This document shows, one piece after another, positions 36,542 to 47,293 of a stretch of 64,000 nt of DNA. Numbering within the stretch: the first letter of the stretch is position 1; each line of letters begins with the position of its first letter. The notes under the pieces were generated by a model, which was given only the letters and a program-made list of their open reading frames with translations, ran no database searches and was not told the origin of the DNA. The translations under genes and the position numbers were made by a program. Source of the DNA: Scylla paramamosain. Taxonomy: Eukaryota > Arthropoda > Malacostraca > Decapoda > Portunidae. Location of the stretch: positions 15,588,255-15,652,254 of the forward strand of contig NC_087173.1 in assembly GCF_035594125.1 (NCBI RefSeq). Direction: 5' to 3'.

Positions 36542-37919
36542 AGACACCTGCCGAAACGATAATTACTGCCAATGAGGTCTAAAGCACTGTTCAGGGGTTG
36601 CTGTGAACTTATCATTAAACCTAGCTGTGACCTCACTGAACGTTTCCCTTTGTGTCTCACAACACAAGGGGGCAGTCACAGCCTGCCCTCTAAACACAAC
36701 TTTCTTCCTCCACGCAAAACTACAAGCACCCAATAACACACACACCCTTCACTCAAAAATTTCAAAATTATCAATCATGGCGACTCCTACACCAGCCTCT
36801 GGGGAGGGGACCATAAATGTCCCCAGGTCGGACTGCTTTCTGTCGACGACCCTATGTGTTTTGACACCACCCTCAACTTTTTCTTCATTAACTTCTGCAA
36901 CATTCGTGGTCTAAGATCTAATTTTCAATATGTAGAACACCACCTCTCCTCTTCTAAACCTCATCTTTTCCTCACTGAAACTCAAGTGTCTGAGGCAACT
37001 GACAGTAGCCCCTTTTCTGTTCCCTCCTACTTTCTCTATCCTCAATTTCGATTCAAAGCTGGATGTTGCGTTTATGTGCGCAATGACTTAACCTGCACTC
37101 GTGCCCACGCTCTTGAATCTTCCGAGTTTTCCACCATCTGGCTACGACTACAGAGTCACTCTCAAACTAAATTTATCTGTGCTGTATACCTCTCACCTAA
37201 CTCCTCTGACTATAAGAAATTCTTTAACTACTTAACTTCCAAAGTGGAGCACATTCTGACCCTCTTCCCTTTTGCAGAGATCTCCATTCTTGGAGACTTC
37301 AATGTTCACCACCAGCTTTGGCTTTCCTCTCCCTTCACTGACCATCCTGGTGAACTAGTCTTCAACTTTGCTATCCTCCACGACCTAGAGCAATTAGTGC
37401 AACACCCTACTCGTATTCCTGACCGTCTTGGAGATACGCCCAACATTCTTGACCTTTTCCTGACCTCTGCTTATGCTGTCACCCTTTCTTCTCCGTTGGG
37501 CTCCTCCGATCACAATCTCATATCTTTATCTTACCCAATCGCTCCAATCCCTCCTCAGGATTCCCCTAAGCGAAGTTGCCTCTGGCGTTTTGCTTCTGCT
37601 TGTTGGGGTACCTGAGGAGGTATTTTGCTGATTTTCCTTGGAATGACTACTGCTTCCGCGTCAGAGACCCGTCTTTGTGTGCTGAGCGTATAACAAATGT
37701 GATAGTGTCTGGCATGGAGGCGTACATTCCTCACTCTTTTTCTCGACCTAAACCTTCCAAACCTTGGTTTAGCACAGCTTGTTCTCGTGCTATACATGAT
37801 AGAGAGGTGGCCCACAAAAGGTACTTAAGCCTTCCATCACCAGAATCTCATGAACTTTATATTTCTGCCCGGAACCATGCCAAGTCTGTTCTCCAACTAG
37901 CCAAAAACTCCTTCATTAA
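36542..37919 (+). mobile_element. LINE-B copy f (5' half, plus)
   Basis: It starts with the LINE-B 5' end (AAGGCAGTAGACACCTGCC) and covers the 5' [14 protein letters not shown] start and APE domain through PSKPWFSTACSRAIHDREVA. It stops at LAKNSFIN (37919), where unrelated AT-rich satellite begins. The single long open stretch is 36854-37615. A frameshift after VPRSDC and another at about 37610 inactivate it. Confidence 0.9.
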
Positions 37920-38029
37920 TGTTATTTTATTATTCCAAAAAGGATATTTTGCCTGCGTTTTAGGGTTTTGATAAAAATTATCGAAAGAAATGTTTCTGGC
38001 AATTTTTTTTCTCTTCTCTTATAAAGTGC

Positions 38030-39430
38030 TTTCTTTTTTTATGCTTTAAGCCTTTTGTTGCCTAAAACGCTTAAAAGCACTTATACACTTTTATGGTAAT
38101 GTCGCTTCATTTCCTCATATAAGAGGTTATGAATGTATTTTTTGCGTTTTGGTCCTTAATGTTAAAAACACACAAAATACATGTTATTTTTTTTGTTGTA
38201 TTTTGTTTGTTGTATTTTGTTTGTTGTATTTTGTTTGTTTTTGTTGTTCTTTTCTCCATTTAGAGTGCTATTCACATGTTTAAGTATTTTGGTACCTGAG
38301 TAGCTCAAAAAACTCTCTTAATACATGTTTTTTTTATTGTCTTTTCCTTTCCCCATATAGTGCATTACGCATGCATTTTGTCGTCTTTATATGTAAGAGG
38401 CTCAAAAACACTCAAAACATTTGTTTTTTTATAATGTTATTCTGTTTCTCCATAATGGGTGTTTCAAGCGCTTTAGCGTTTTGGTGCATAAGTAGCTTAA
38501 AAACACTCAAAAGACACGTTTTATGTAATGTTGTTTTCTTTTCACATTTAAAGTGCTTTCCATGGGTTTCAGACACGTTTCTGAAAACGTCATTTCCATA
38601 GACACGTTTCTGAAAATGTCTTTTTTTTCCATATAGGGTTTTTTGGATGTATTTCGGCGTTTTGGTACCTAACAATGTGAAATACACTAAGAATACATTT
38701 TTTTGCTAATGTTGTTCTGTTTCTCAATATAGTGCTATTCATTGTTTTCCGCGTTTTAGTACCCAAGAAGCTCAAAATTACTCATAATACACGTTTCTCG
38801 TAATGTCTTTTCGTTTCCAAGTATAGGGTACTTTGCATGCATTTTTTGTTTACGTAACAAGATACAAAAAAACTCAAAATACTTGTTTTTGGTAATGTTA
38901 TTCTGTTTCTTCGTAAAATGGTGTTTTCCATGAATTCTGAAACGTAAGTAGCTGGAAAACACTCAAAAGACACGTTTTTGGATTTTTTTATGGAAATATT
39001 TTTTTGTTTATTCATATAGGATCGTTTGCATACATTTTGGCATTTTCGTGCCTAATAATGTGAAATACTCTCAAAATACATGTTTCTGGTAAAGTTGTTT
39101 TGTTTCTTGATATATAATGCTATGCATGCGTTTTACAGTTTTTATACCTAAAACAATTAACAAAAAACACGTATAATACACGGCTTTCGTAATGTTTTGC
39201 AAGCTTTTTGTTGTTTTGTAGGTAAGAAGCTCAAAAACACTCAAAATACTTGTTTTTAGTAATGTTACTCTGTTTTATACATAAAATGTGATTTGCATCC
39301 GTTTCATCGTTTTCGTATGTAAGAAGCTGCGAAACACTCAAGACACGTTTTTTGGTAATGTTTTCTATTCCCATATGGGGAGTTTTCCATCTTTTTGAGC
39401 GTTTTTGGTGCCTAACATGCACAAAAACGT
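38030..39430. repeat. Tandem satellite, ~95-bp units in a 4-unit higher-order period
   Basis: Diverged units share GTTTTGGTRCCTAAGAAGCT, CAAAAACACTCAAAATAC and GGTAATGTTRTTCTGTTTC. Four unit types repeat in order: A (AATGTGAAATAC), B (ATAATACACG), C (CAAAATACTTGTTTTTGG), D (AAAAGACACGTTTT). A-type units start near 38140, 38671 and 39062; B near 38300, 38772, 39158; C near 38401, 38868, 39231; D near 38492, 38955, 39327. That is three higher-order repeats of about 370-530 bp. No ORF is supported. Confidence 0.8.
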
Positions 39431-39439
39431 GTTTGTTTC

Positions 39440-39665
39440 GATGCTTCCTATTCATTCGGCACTAACACCGTGATTACTGAGTCTGTTACATTCATCTATC
39501 GTTCTATTTGAGTCTCCAAGTCAAACCTTACCAAGCTTGAACCCGCTATTTCTTGTCAAACCTTGATTACCGACCCTGAGGATTCTTGGTCACTCTTATT
39601 ATATTCCTTATGTCACTTAAAGACCCGATCAAATCTCCTCTTCATCCACGCCTCTCTAAGGAATG
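39440..39665 (-). pseudogene. LINE-F fragment (minus, degenerate)
   Basis: Matches the CR1-like LINE-F tail in antisense (GTGATTACTGAGTCTGTTAC, AAGCTTGAACCCGCTATTTC) and extends to the HSLERR region. It has several indels. Confidence 0.6.
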
Positions 39666-39694
39666 TCTGTTACCTCAGAAGAATTTACAAGACT

Positions 39695-39905
39695 CCGTTG
39701 ATTGATAGGTGAATTGTAAGGCGCCGTGATAGTCAGTCAAGACCGGACAGTGAAATAAAGGATGCTAGTTGATAGGTAGATTAAATATAAGATACTGTGG
39801 TTGCAAGTGAGACGAGGACAGTAAAACAGAGACATTTAGTTGATTGACAGATTGAATATAAGGTGCCGAGACTGAATACTCGTATAAGGTACCGTGACAT
39901 ATAGG
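39695..39905. repeat. Imperfect ~70-bp tandem repeat, three units
   Basis: Units near 39700, 39766 and 39838 share GTTGATNGATAGRTTRAATATAAGRTRCCGTG. No ORF. Confidence 0.55.
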
Positions 39906-40053
39906 GAATACGTGGTAGCACCTTGCTATGGCCTCTGTCCTAACGAGTGTGTGCTGTGGGTATTGATATGAGTTTGATGTGCTTCTGTATTATGTGTATC
40001 TGACGTGGGTTGTTTTTCTCAGCATTACTATCGCAGTGACCTTTACTAGCGAG

Positions 40054-40210
40054 TGTGATGGTGGTGGTGGTGGTGGTGGTGGTGTGCTAGTGTTGGTTGT
40101 TAGATTATTATCGTGGTGGTTGATGTTACTGATTGTGGTGATAATTATTATGGTGGTGGTGGTGGTGATCATGATATTAGTGATAGTAGTAATAGTTGTG
40201 GTGGTGTGTT
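40054..40210. repeat. (GGT)n and degenerate GGT/GAT trinucleotide tract
   Basis: A pure (GGT)n of about 30 bp near 40058, then interrupted TGG/TGA/TTA repeats. The Gly- and Val-rich ORFs here are artefacts. Confidence 0.85.
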
Positions 40211-40394
40211 AGTGCCTACGGTGCTTATTACTGTGGCCGGGCATTTGAACCTCACGTGCAGAAGGCAGTACTCCATGAAAACTCACGTTAGACTACAGTG
40301 CCTTCACGCCGCTTCCTGCCCGCATTGCACGGCCCTTCCTTCCGCTATGCTGTACTGGCAAGAGACGTGATTATGAGAGACACTAACTATTTTT

Positions 40395-40426
40395 ATACTT
40401 TTTTTTTGTTGCCCTTGGCCAGTACC

Positions 40427-40493
<67 letters not shown>

Positions 40494-40516
40494 ACACACA
40501 CACACACACACACACA
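40395..40516 (+). mobile_element. LINE-B 3' tail scrap followed by (CA)n
   Basis: TTTTTTTTTGTTGCCCTTGGCC then AGTACCCTCTTACA is the last about 40 bp of LINE-B. The usual poly-A is replaced by a (CA)n microsatellite at 40433-40516. Confidence 0.6.
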
Positions 40517-41032
40517 TTCAAGTTTTATCACGTGTTCAGAGTCATTTTTACTGTCATTCTTTTTTGTGCTATCATGTCTTGTAGATAAAATGTCGGACAC
40601 AGGCACAACTCACGAAGGTTAAAAACTTCGCTAATGTTTTCACTTCCCCATTTTTCGTTCCGCTGTTCACGTTGAACAGAACAGAACTGTTCACCAACAA
40701 GTACATCGCACACTTAACAACTTCCTGGGAAGTTTGATTCTCTCCGTAGTTTTGAAAGCCTGTAAAAATATGTTGCTTAAAGAGAAAACTTTAATGAGCG
40801 GCGCAAGTTTTTGTTGAGGAAATGTTCACCTCTAAGTAAGTCTATGTTAAATAAAACTCAATAACCTTACAGAGACTAAATGTACGGTACATTATCATTT
40901 TACGTACTTTTGCTTATTAGAATTTACGTTATTATTCAATGAAAAAAATATATATACTTACACTTTACGCAGGTAGACTAATTAAAATTCGTGTCACAGT
41001 AATAAAATTAATAATAGAAAGCAGTGCATGGG

Positions 41033-41034
<2 letters not shown>
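40517..41034. other. No gene recognised
   Basis: AT-rich sequence without repeats or a coding pattern. Confidence 0.5.

Positions 41035-41074
<40 letters not shown>
41035..41074. repeat. (AG)n microsatellite
   Basis: About 20 AG units. Confidence 0.95.
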
Positions 41075-41077
<3 letters not shown>

Positions 41078-41183
41078 TGCAATTAGCGGAACCTCATTAA
41101 AACATAGTGGTGGAAAAATATTAAACATTTTCATGCGGCTAAAAGTTCCATTCCTAAGTTTCTGAGACGGAAAATTCATAGTA

Positions 41184-41185
<2 letters not shown>

Positions 41186-41252
<67 letters not shown>
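41186..41252. repeat. (GT)n microsatellite
   Basis: About 33 GT units. Confidence 0.95.
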
Positions 41253-41255
<3 letters not shown>

Positions 41256-41405
41256 AGTTTTCTCTCATGTAATTTTCTTTTTTCTTAATTTCTTTATTGT
41301 TTCCTTTGTTTCTTTGCTTTCATTTATTTGTTTATTCTTGTCCATTTTGTTTTGTTTTGTTACATGTGCTATTTTCTATCTTTTCTCTATTTTTTTATTT
41401 TTCTT

Positions 41406-41532
41406 TCTTCTTCTTCTTCTTTTTCTTCTTCTTCTTCTTCTTCTTCTTCTTTTTCTTTTTCTTCTTTTTTTTTTCCTTCTTCTTCCTCTTCTTCTTCTTC
41501 CATCATCAACATCACCATCATCATCATCATGA
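41406..41532. repeat. (TTC)n/(CTT)n tract ending in (ATC)n
   Basis: A pyrimidine-strand trinucleotide array interrupted by T-runs, followed by CATCATCATCAT. A strong polypurine/polypyrimidine bias makes triplex DNA possible. Confidence 0.9.
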
Positions 41533-41776
41533 CATCCCTTTTCGTCACCATCTCACCCTCCATTCATCAGATAAATCAAATCCTCATTTATCGTGACAGG
41601 CGTCCAGCAAAGTTAGTCTCTCTCAGGTATTGACACACTGCACCACGCTGACAAGTTTCTATAAAAGACACTCAGTAACCTCCTCTCTCAGCTATTGACG
41701 CTCCACACAGTGTACTGCAGAGACAAATTCCAGTAGAAGACTCCGAGACGTATCATCTAGACCTTCTTTGGCCTTT

Positions 41777-41990
41777 TCTCTATAGTGAGGGGTTGGCGCC
41801 ATGTAAGAGTCTTCTCCAGTTGTTTCTGTTCCTTGCATCTTCCTCCGTGGCTCCCATTTTTTGCAGTTCAGTCGTAATTTCATCCCTTCATCTCATTCTC
41901 TGCATTTTCCTTTATCTTCTAACTGATTTTCTCTAGGGTCTTTCAATCAATTCCTGGTGTTTTCTTCTTTTTACGTGACTAGACTATCTC
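41777..41990 (-). pseudogene. RTE-like LINE 3' fragment
   Basis: One minus frame reads EITTELQKMGATEEDARNRN then NWRRLLHGANPSL and a TAG. The pattern (G..EEDAxxRxxWRxxIxxADP) marks the C-terminus of RTE-like LINE ORFs. Upstream sequence is degenerate. Confidence 0.65.
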
Positions 41991-42395
41991 ATTTTATTTA
42001 TCTTCTCATGAATTGGGAAAATACAAACCTCAGCAGCCCTATGGAAAACGAGACACGATAAGATGTATCCGTAAATGTTTACCGAGACGACATCTGTGAC
42101 ACGGCTTAGAGAAATTAGTTCTTGTTATTAGTCTGTATTTTCTACGGAAGGTGGATCAGACAGACAAACAGACAGACAAAATAACTTTTTTTTTTTCGAA
42201 GCGGCAAATTGACGAGTTATTTTTATATTTTTGTTATCTTTTCCCCTTTTTTAATTTTTTTTCCTTTTACTAGCCTCTACATTGCATGAAAAGGATGTTA
42301 TAATGATCCGTCTCCGATTATGATTTTAGTATTGTTCCGTGGTCTGAGATCCTCTTTTGTCTAAATTTCGATGATGTTATTAGTCTGTATTTTTA
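41991..42395. other. No gene recognised
   Basis: It contains (CAGA)n-like scraps at 42158-42180 and a repeated GTTATTAGTCTGTATTTT at about 42124 and 42378, which may be a short duplication at the edge of the Gypsy relic. Confidence 0.4.
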
Positions 42396-42399
42396 CAGA

Positions 42400-44130
42400 C
42401 ATAAAAAAAAAAAAAAAAACTTAGCATACGAGTATTCATCGGGGTTATATAAGGGCTTAGGCTTCTCAAGCACGATGTCATATGGCAAGCGTTTGTCTTC
42501 CTCGAACAGAACAAAGAGTGGCGACTCACTGATGCTGGAGTTATAGGAGAATCAATCGACGCCGCAATATGAAAAAGCCATGAATCAAAGGTATGAGTAA
42601 AACCTCCCGTGAGATTCCATAACACCTCTAAAATCTTACGCTTTGCTCGTTCCACAATTCCATTAGATGCCGGATGGTGTGCTGAAATGTAAGTCTGTCG
42701 GAATCTGAACGCTGTACACAAATCAGCAAGCAGCTCGTTTCTAAATTCAGCGCCATTATCAGAAAAAAAAACAACTTTTGGTGAAGTAAAGGGATTAATC
42801 ACATGTGTCACAAGGCCGTGAGCTATGGAAGCAGGCGTTTTGTTCTGCAAAGGAGCAAGCACAAGGTACCGCGAGAAATTATCCACACACACACACACAC
42901 AAAGAGAAACTTATTACCTGAGGAGGCTCGTGGAAGCTGAAGTCAACACTCACTGCATCCCAAGGACATTGAGCTACAGGGTATTTAAGCATGGGTACTG
43001 TTTCATGGTCCGTATATATTGTGATAGGATAGCTGTAAATGAGACCAAGACCAAATGATTGCAAGTGTTTCTAAATCAGTAATCGCGCCATTCAAGATAC
43101 GACTTGCATATGCAATGGGGCGATTTTTATATCTGTCATCTTGCTACATAAGTGCATCTCCAAGACCGGAACCAAGAGCATCAGTGGTGAGCAAGAAAGT
43201 CTTACTAAAATCAGGAAAAGCGAGAACAGGCGCCGACGTGAGAACAGTCTTGAACGTAGAGAAGGCTGCTTCTTACTCATCACCCCAGACAAATGGAGCG
43301 TCTTTCTTATGCAGACGAAGTAAAGGGGCTGAGGTCCGAGCATAATGAGGAACAAAAGGCGCGTGATATCCAGAAGACCAAAAAATTACTTGAGCTCAGC
43401 GACAGAAGTTGGGCGAGGAAGGCTTTTAACTGCAAGAAATTTATCCTCTGAAGTGTGCAGACCAATGGCATCTACAACATGAACCAGGAAGCTGAGGCGT
43501 TGTTTGAGAAAATAACACTTAGAGAGCTTGACTTTTAATCCTGCGTGAGACAAAATCAAAGAAAACGTCATCAAGTTTTACAAAGTGTGTATCCATATCT
43601 TTAGAGATGATGACAACATCGTCCAAATAAGCAAAGACATCAATTCCCAGCAGACCGCGGAAAACTTAACGTTAAGAACATGAAAGCAAATAGTGGAATT
43701 TATCAAATCCATGGGAAGACGAAGGTACTTGACATGACCTGTGGGTGTGCTAAAGCCCGTTAGTGGACGCGATTTTGGTGCCAAGTTATTTTCCCCCAGT
43801 GACTGCAGCAAATCTGTGAGGACAGGAAGCGGTTAATGCTGTGAGTCACTGCATTGGTTAAGTCGCCTGAAATTAACAATTGGCCTAAAATCACCGTCCT
43901 TCTTGGGTACTAGAAAAAGAGGGTTGTTCCATGGGAACGTTGAGGGTTTAATAATTCAATCATCTGACATCTTAATCTTACGAGTGGCCACATCAAGTTG
44001 GCTGTGAGGCAGATGATATGCAGGAATGCACACAGGATGCGTGTCAGGTAGGAGCTCAATTTTGTGTTCAAGGAGATGTGCGTAACCCAGTGGCTGGCCA
44101 GGCAAAACTATAGCTGAAGAATAATTGAAT
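42400..44130 (-). pseudogene. Gypsy relic G3: RT, RNase H and integrase pieces
   Basis: Minus strand. The RT starts near 44110: IVLPGQPLGYAHLLEHKIEL, then KPSTFPWNNPLFLVPKKDGD, FRPIVNFRRLN, GFSTPTGHVKYLRLPMDL and catalytic FAYLDDVVIISKDMD at about 43645-43600. RNase H follows (FLLTTDALGSGLGDALM, then YTDHETV). After a deletion comes integrase (PWDAVSVDF, DNFSRYLVLAPL, FFSDNGAEFRNELL, HHPASNGIVERAKRKIL). Nonsense codons (two in the RNase H region), frameshifts and the RH-INT deletion inactivate it. No gag or protease was recognised. Confidence 0.85.
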
Positions 44131-45400
44131 AATAACTGAATGATACGGTCTTGAGGTCGAGGATAATCTGTGGCATTTAGTGCAGGTGTAATGGCTGCCG
44201 AGAAGTTAGGGAGAAAGGAGAAAGAACAAAAGAAACACGATGCAGGAAGAGGAACACAGAGTAATTAGGGTCGTGAGCGGTCCAGAGAGGTACAGAAGCC
44301 GCTGGGGGGAAGGAAGAAGCCACAGATGGGAGGTGAGGAGTTTGGGAGCTGGTTTCGACGGAAGATATGTTGCAGATGAGGGAGGAGGGAGTTACAAAAA
44401 AAAAAAAAAAAGATAATAGGTGCTTTAAGCTGCGGAGCAACTTAAAAGACCCTCCACCCGCGGCTGGAGGCTTATAATTTTTAGACGCGTCGCTGGTCAT
44501 ACGTGTGTAGCGTGTGCGCCTGCACACGCCACGCCAAGTGTCGCGCCGCCATGATAGTTGTGGCGAGTGACATGTTGCTATAAATGACGCTGTGTTTTCA
44601 ATATGTGGAGCTTTATCTGCATTCTGAATCACACTATCGTGTTCACGCGAGTTTTTCCTACTTTATGTAATAATATATTTCATCATTCAATGATTAACTG
44701 TTGAAAATAGCGAGCATAAGCAAAACATGTTAAAAGTTCAACTTGTAATACTATTTTCTTTTTTGCTTTTGTTTTGTCAAATTTTTACAATACAACTTGA
44801 TTCTACAGTCACTGCTGAATTTGATGGTATCAACCAAAACTGGCTTTCCCGTATATGTAGTAAGTTATGGCAAATAATTCGCTCATTTTGAGCGATCGAG
44901 CTCAATCTGTAGTTATGAGGCGATCGTTGCGCGAGTTGCGAGGCAGAAATCGAAATACGCAAAATACTACAAAACGGTGGGTCTGACAAAGAAATGTCAT
45001 AAAATAAGAAAGATGCGCGTCAGAAGTTACTTACTAGAAAGTGTTTCCGAGAATGAAACCATAATTTTTGTATGCGATGGACACCAAAAGGTGCTCCTGG
45101 ACAAATCATCTTTGTACCCTCCAGGGGACAGGTGAAGCGGTGGGTTGTAGAGATGTGCGGTAACAAAACTAGAAACCCTTCTCTCCGCTCGGGCAATAAA
45201 AGAGCCTAACCGAGTGTGAGACAGTGAGAGGGGAGCCGGAACATGGGACATACACAACGAACGGGGCTAACACTACAGGAGGAACACACACACACAAAAA
45301 AAAAAAAAAGCAACACACACAAAAATACTGAGGAAGAGGGAAGAGAAAAAAATGTAGTATTGTGGAACTAATGCATGTTTGTATACTTTATCGCCGACGA
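44131..45400. other. Upstream of G3 pol, no gene recognised
   Basis: Gag and protease would be expected here on the minus strand but were not seen. Short A-runs lie at 44395-44412 and 45296-45309. Confidence 0.4.
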
Positions 45401-45981
45401 AATCACCGCCTTCAAGGTAGATGTGGGGCGGCGTCAGCGAAGAGGCAGTCAGGGGAAGCGAAGAAGTAGGGGTGCAGGCGGCGACGAAGTCGAGGCGAGC
45501 ACAAGAAAGAGTGAGGGTGGGTTGTAGATGTGTAGAGCCACAGAAGGAGGTAGGGGGACGCCGACGATATGGTCCGTCTCAGGAGAAGACGTCTCGGAAA
45601 AACACATAAGCGGTGACGTGAAGTATACAATATACAGGAGCGTGGCAGGTAAGAGAGGGACGCCCTAGGAACAAGAGGAGAGTGGCGTCGTCACGAGGCG
45701 GGAACGAGGCGCAGGAAGCGACGACGAGGGATGTACGGAAAGGTACGCAGACGAGGACCGGGCAGGAGTGTGGGGTCGTAGTGAGGCAGGAGCAAGGCGC
45801 AGGACCGGGAAGCACGCCGCAGAAGGGGAGCGAGGTCAGAGGCGCCGCAGTATGAGGAAGCCGGGAGAGCAGGCATGGTGCAGGCCCCGGCGTGAACAGG
45901 AACAAGCCGAAGGAGGCCTGTAGGTCCGGAACACCAGTCTCTTTGGAAGCATGTAGGGTTGGAACACCACCTGCCACCACA
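45401..45981 (-). other. GC-rich leader next to the C2 LTR
   Basis: Minus-strand reading from the LTR end gives TGGTGGCAGGTGG as a possible primer site and then a C/T-rich leader. An open stretch (45980-45579) is Pro/Ser/Thr-rich and not recognised. Confidence 0.35.
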
Positions 45982-46423
45982 TGTACCCGTGTAGTGTAGT
46001 GTCTTGAGAGTCCTTTGCAGTGTTGTAGTGTGTCAGCTTGAGACGGCTCCCTTCTCCTGGTGGATAGTTAGTGGTAAAGGCGACGGAATCATATGTGGTA
46101 GTAGATGATGCAGAGTGTGCTCGCTTCAGAGTCTCTGACCCTCTCGATGGAGAGGTCAGTTACTATTTATTTGTTACTGATCATTAAGAGGGAGTGAGAC
46201 GAAGACGGAAGGATTAACATATCCCTATGTGATAATCCCGAGGGAGGAAAGGGAAAGTGATGTATGCCCAGGTGTTTCCGTAAGAGACAGAGACACTTGG
46301 CGAGGATGAGGTCAGGTGCGAGCTGTCACCAAAAGTGTTTTCTCAAGGGACAGGGACACTTGGCGAGGGTGAGGTGAGGTGGGATCTGTCACCAGAGAGA
46401 AGTGAAATTCCTCTGAGATACAA
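45982..46423 (-). mobile_element. LTR-like block C2 (likely 5' LTR of G3)
   Basis: Bases 45982-46262 match C1 (24000-24300) in the same orientation. Minus-strand features are CTATTTA/AATAAAT-type signals and an end ACTACACGGGTACA. The U3-like side (46265-46400) carries a direct duplication of about 45 bp (GACACTTGGCGAGGRTGAGG near 46289 and 46350), resembling an enhancer-type repeat. Confidence 0.55.
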
Positions 46424-46831
46424 CTCCACTGCGAACGAATCAGTGGAATTGCCGCGCATTCGCAGCAGATTTGCAGCGCGTTCGCAGCAGTTGCCGCGCG
46501 TTCCCAACTGAGCTTCCGCGCGTTCCCAACAGACTTGCAGCTGAGTCGCAGCGCGTTCGCCACGCGACGGCGAATGTTTTGGACTGTTCAAAACATTTGC
46601 AGCAGAGTTGCCACGGCTGGGAGTCGTAGCACGTTCACAGCAGTCATAGCACTAATGCAGCGCTGCCGCAGCGCTGTCGCTACTGTCGCAACTGATTCGC
46701 AGTTGCATTCGGTGTTGCAGCAAGTTCGCTGCGTTCGCAGCGGATTCGCCATAGTACCAACCTCTTCTACAAGCCCTTCATGCCTTTCTGTTAAGGTCAA
46801 TGGATTGTATGTGCTTGCAAAGATGACAATG

Positions 46832-46919
<88 letters not shown>

Positions 46920-47293
46920 AATGTGTGATTTTGTGAATGAAATATTTTTTATAACTTATTTGTTTGTATTTCGACTTCTTTTCAGCATCATGCAGCATTC
47001 TGATGGCGCGCACTCAAGGAGATCACACATAAACATGATATGGTTTATAAACGTCTTTTATATACTGTATATCGTCCATCAATGAGTCGCACTGAGTCGT
47101 TTTCAGTGCATTCGCAATGGAAAGGCAGCACATATGCAACGCGTTAGCAGCGTGTTCGCAACACATTCGCAGCACGTTCGGCAAGCATGAGAGTCGCCAC
47201 ACAATTGACGGCAGAGTCGCCGGTCAGGAAGTCGCAGCAGAGTCGCAGCGGAGTAGCCATCAAAATTCGCCAATATGTGAATGGAGCTTTACT
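46424..47293 (-). mobile_element. D2: GCGAATGCG-arm element, inverse of D1
   Basis: It reads inverted relative to D1: arms of degenerate TTCGCAGCG repeats (46424-46760 and 47090-47290) around a core with AAAAGAAGTCGAAA and CACAAAATCACACA on the minus strand. The ends may be imperfect inverted repeats (ACAACTCCACTGCGAA and GTAAAGCTCCATTCAC). No ORF. Confidence 0.65.
46834..46917. repeat. (TC)n microsatellite in D2
   Basis: About 42 TC units at the same core position as the (GA)n of D1. Confidence 0.97.

Noticed and set aside
38030..39430. CRISPR-like array
   Set aside because: Units are diverged head-to-tail monomers without constant repeats and unique spacers; the setting is eukaryotic.
45412..45980. 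Pro/Arg-rich ORFs as a host gene
   Set aside because: GC-rich LTR-adjacent leader with no splice or domain signal.
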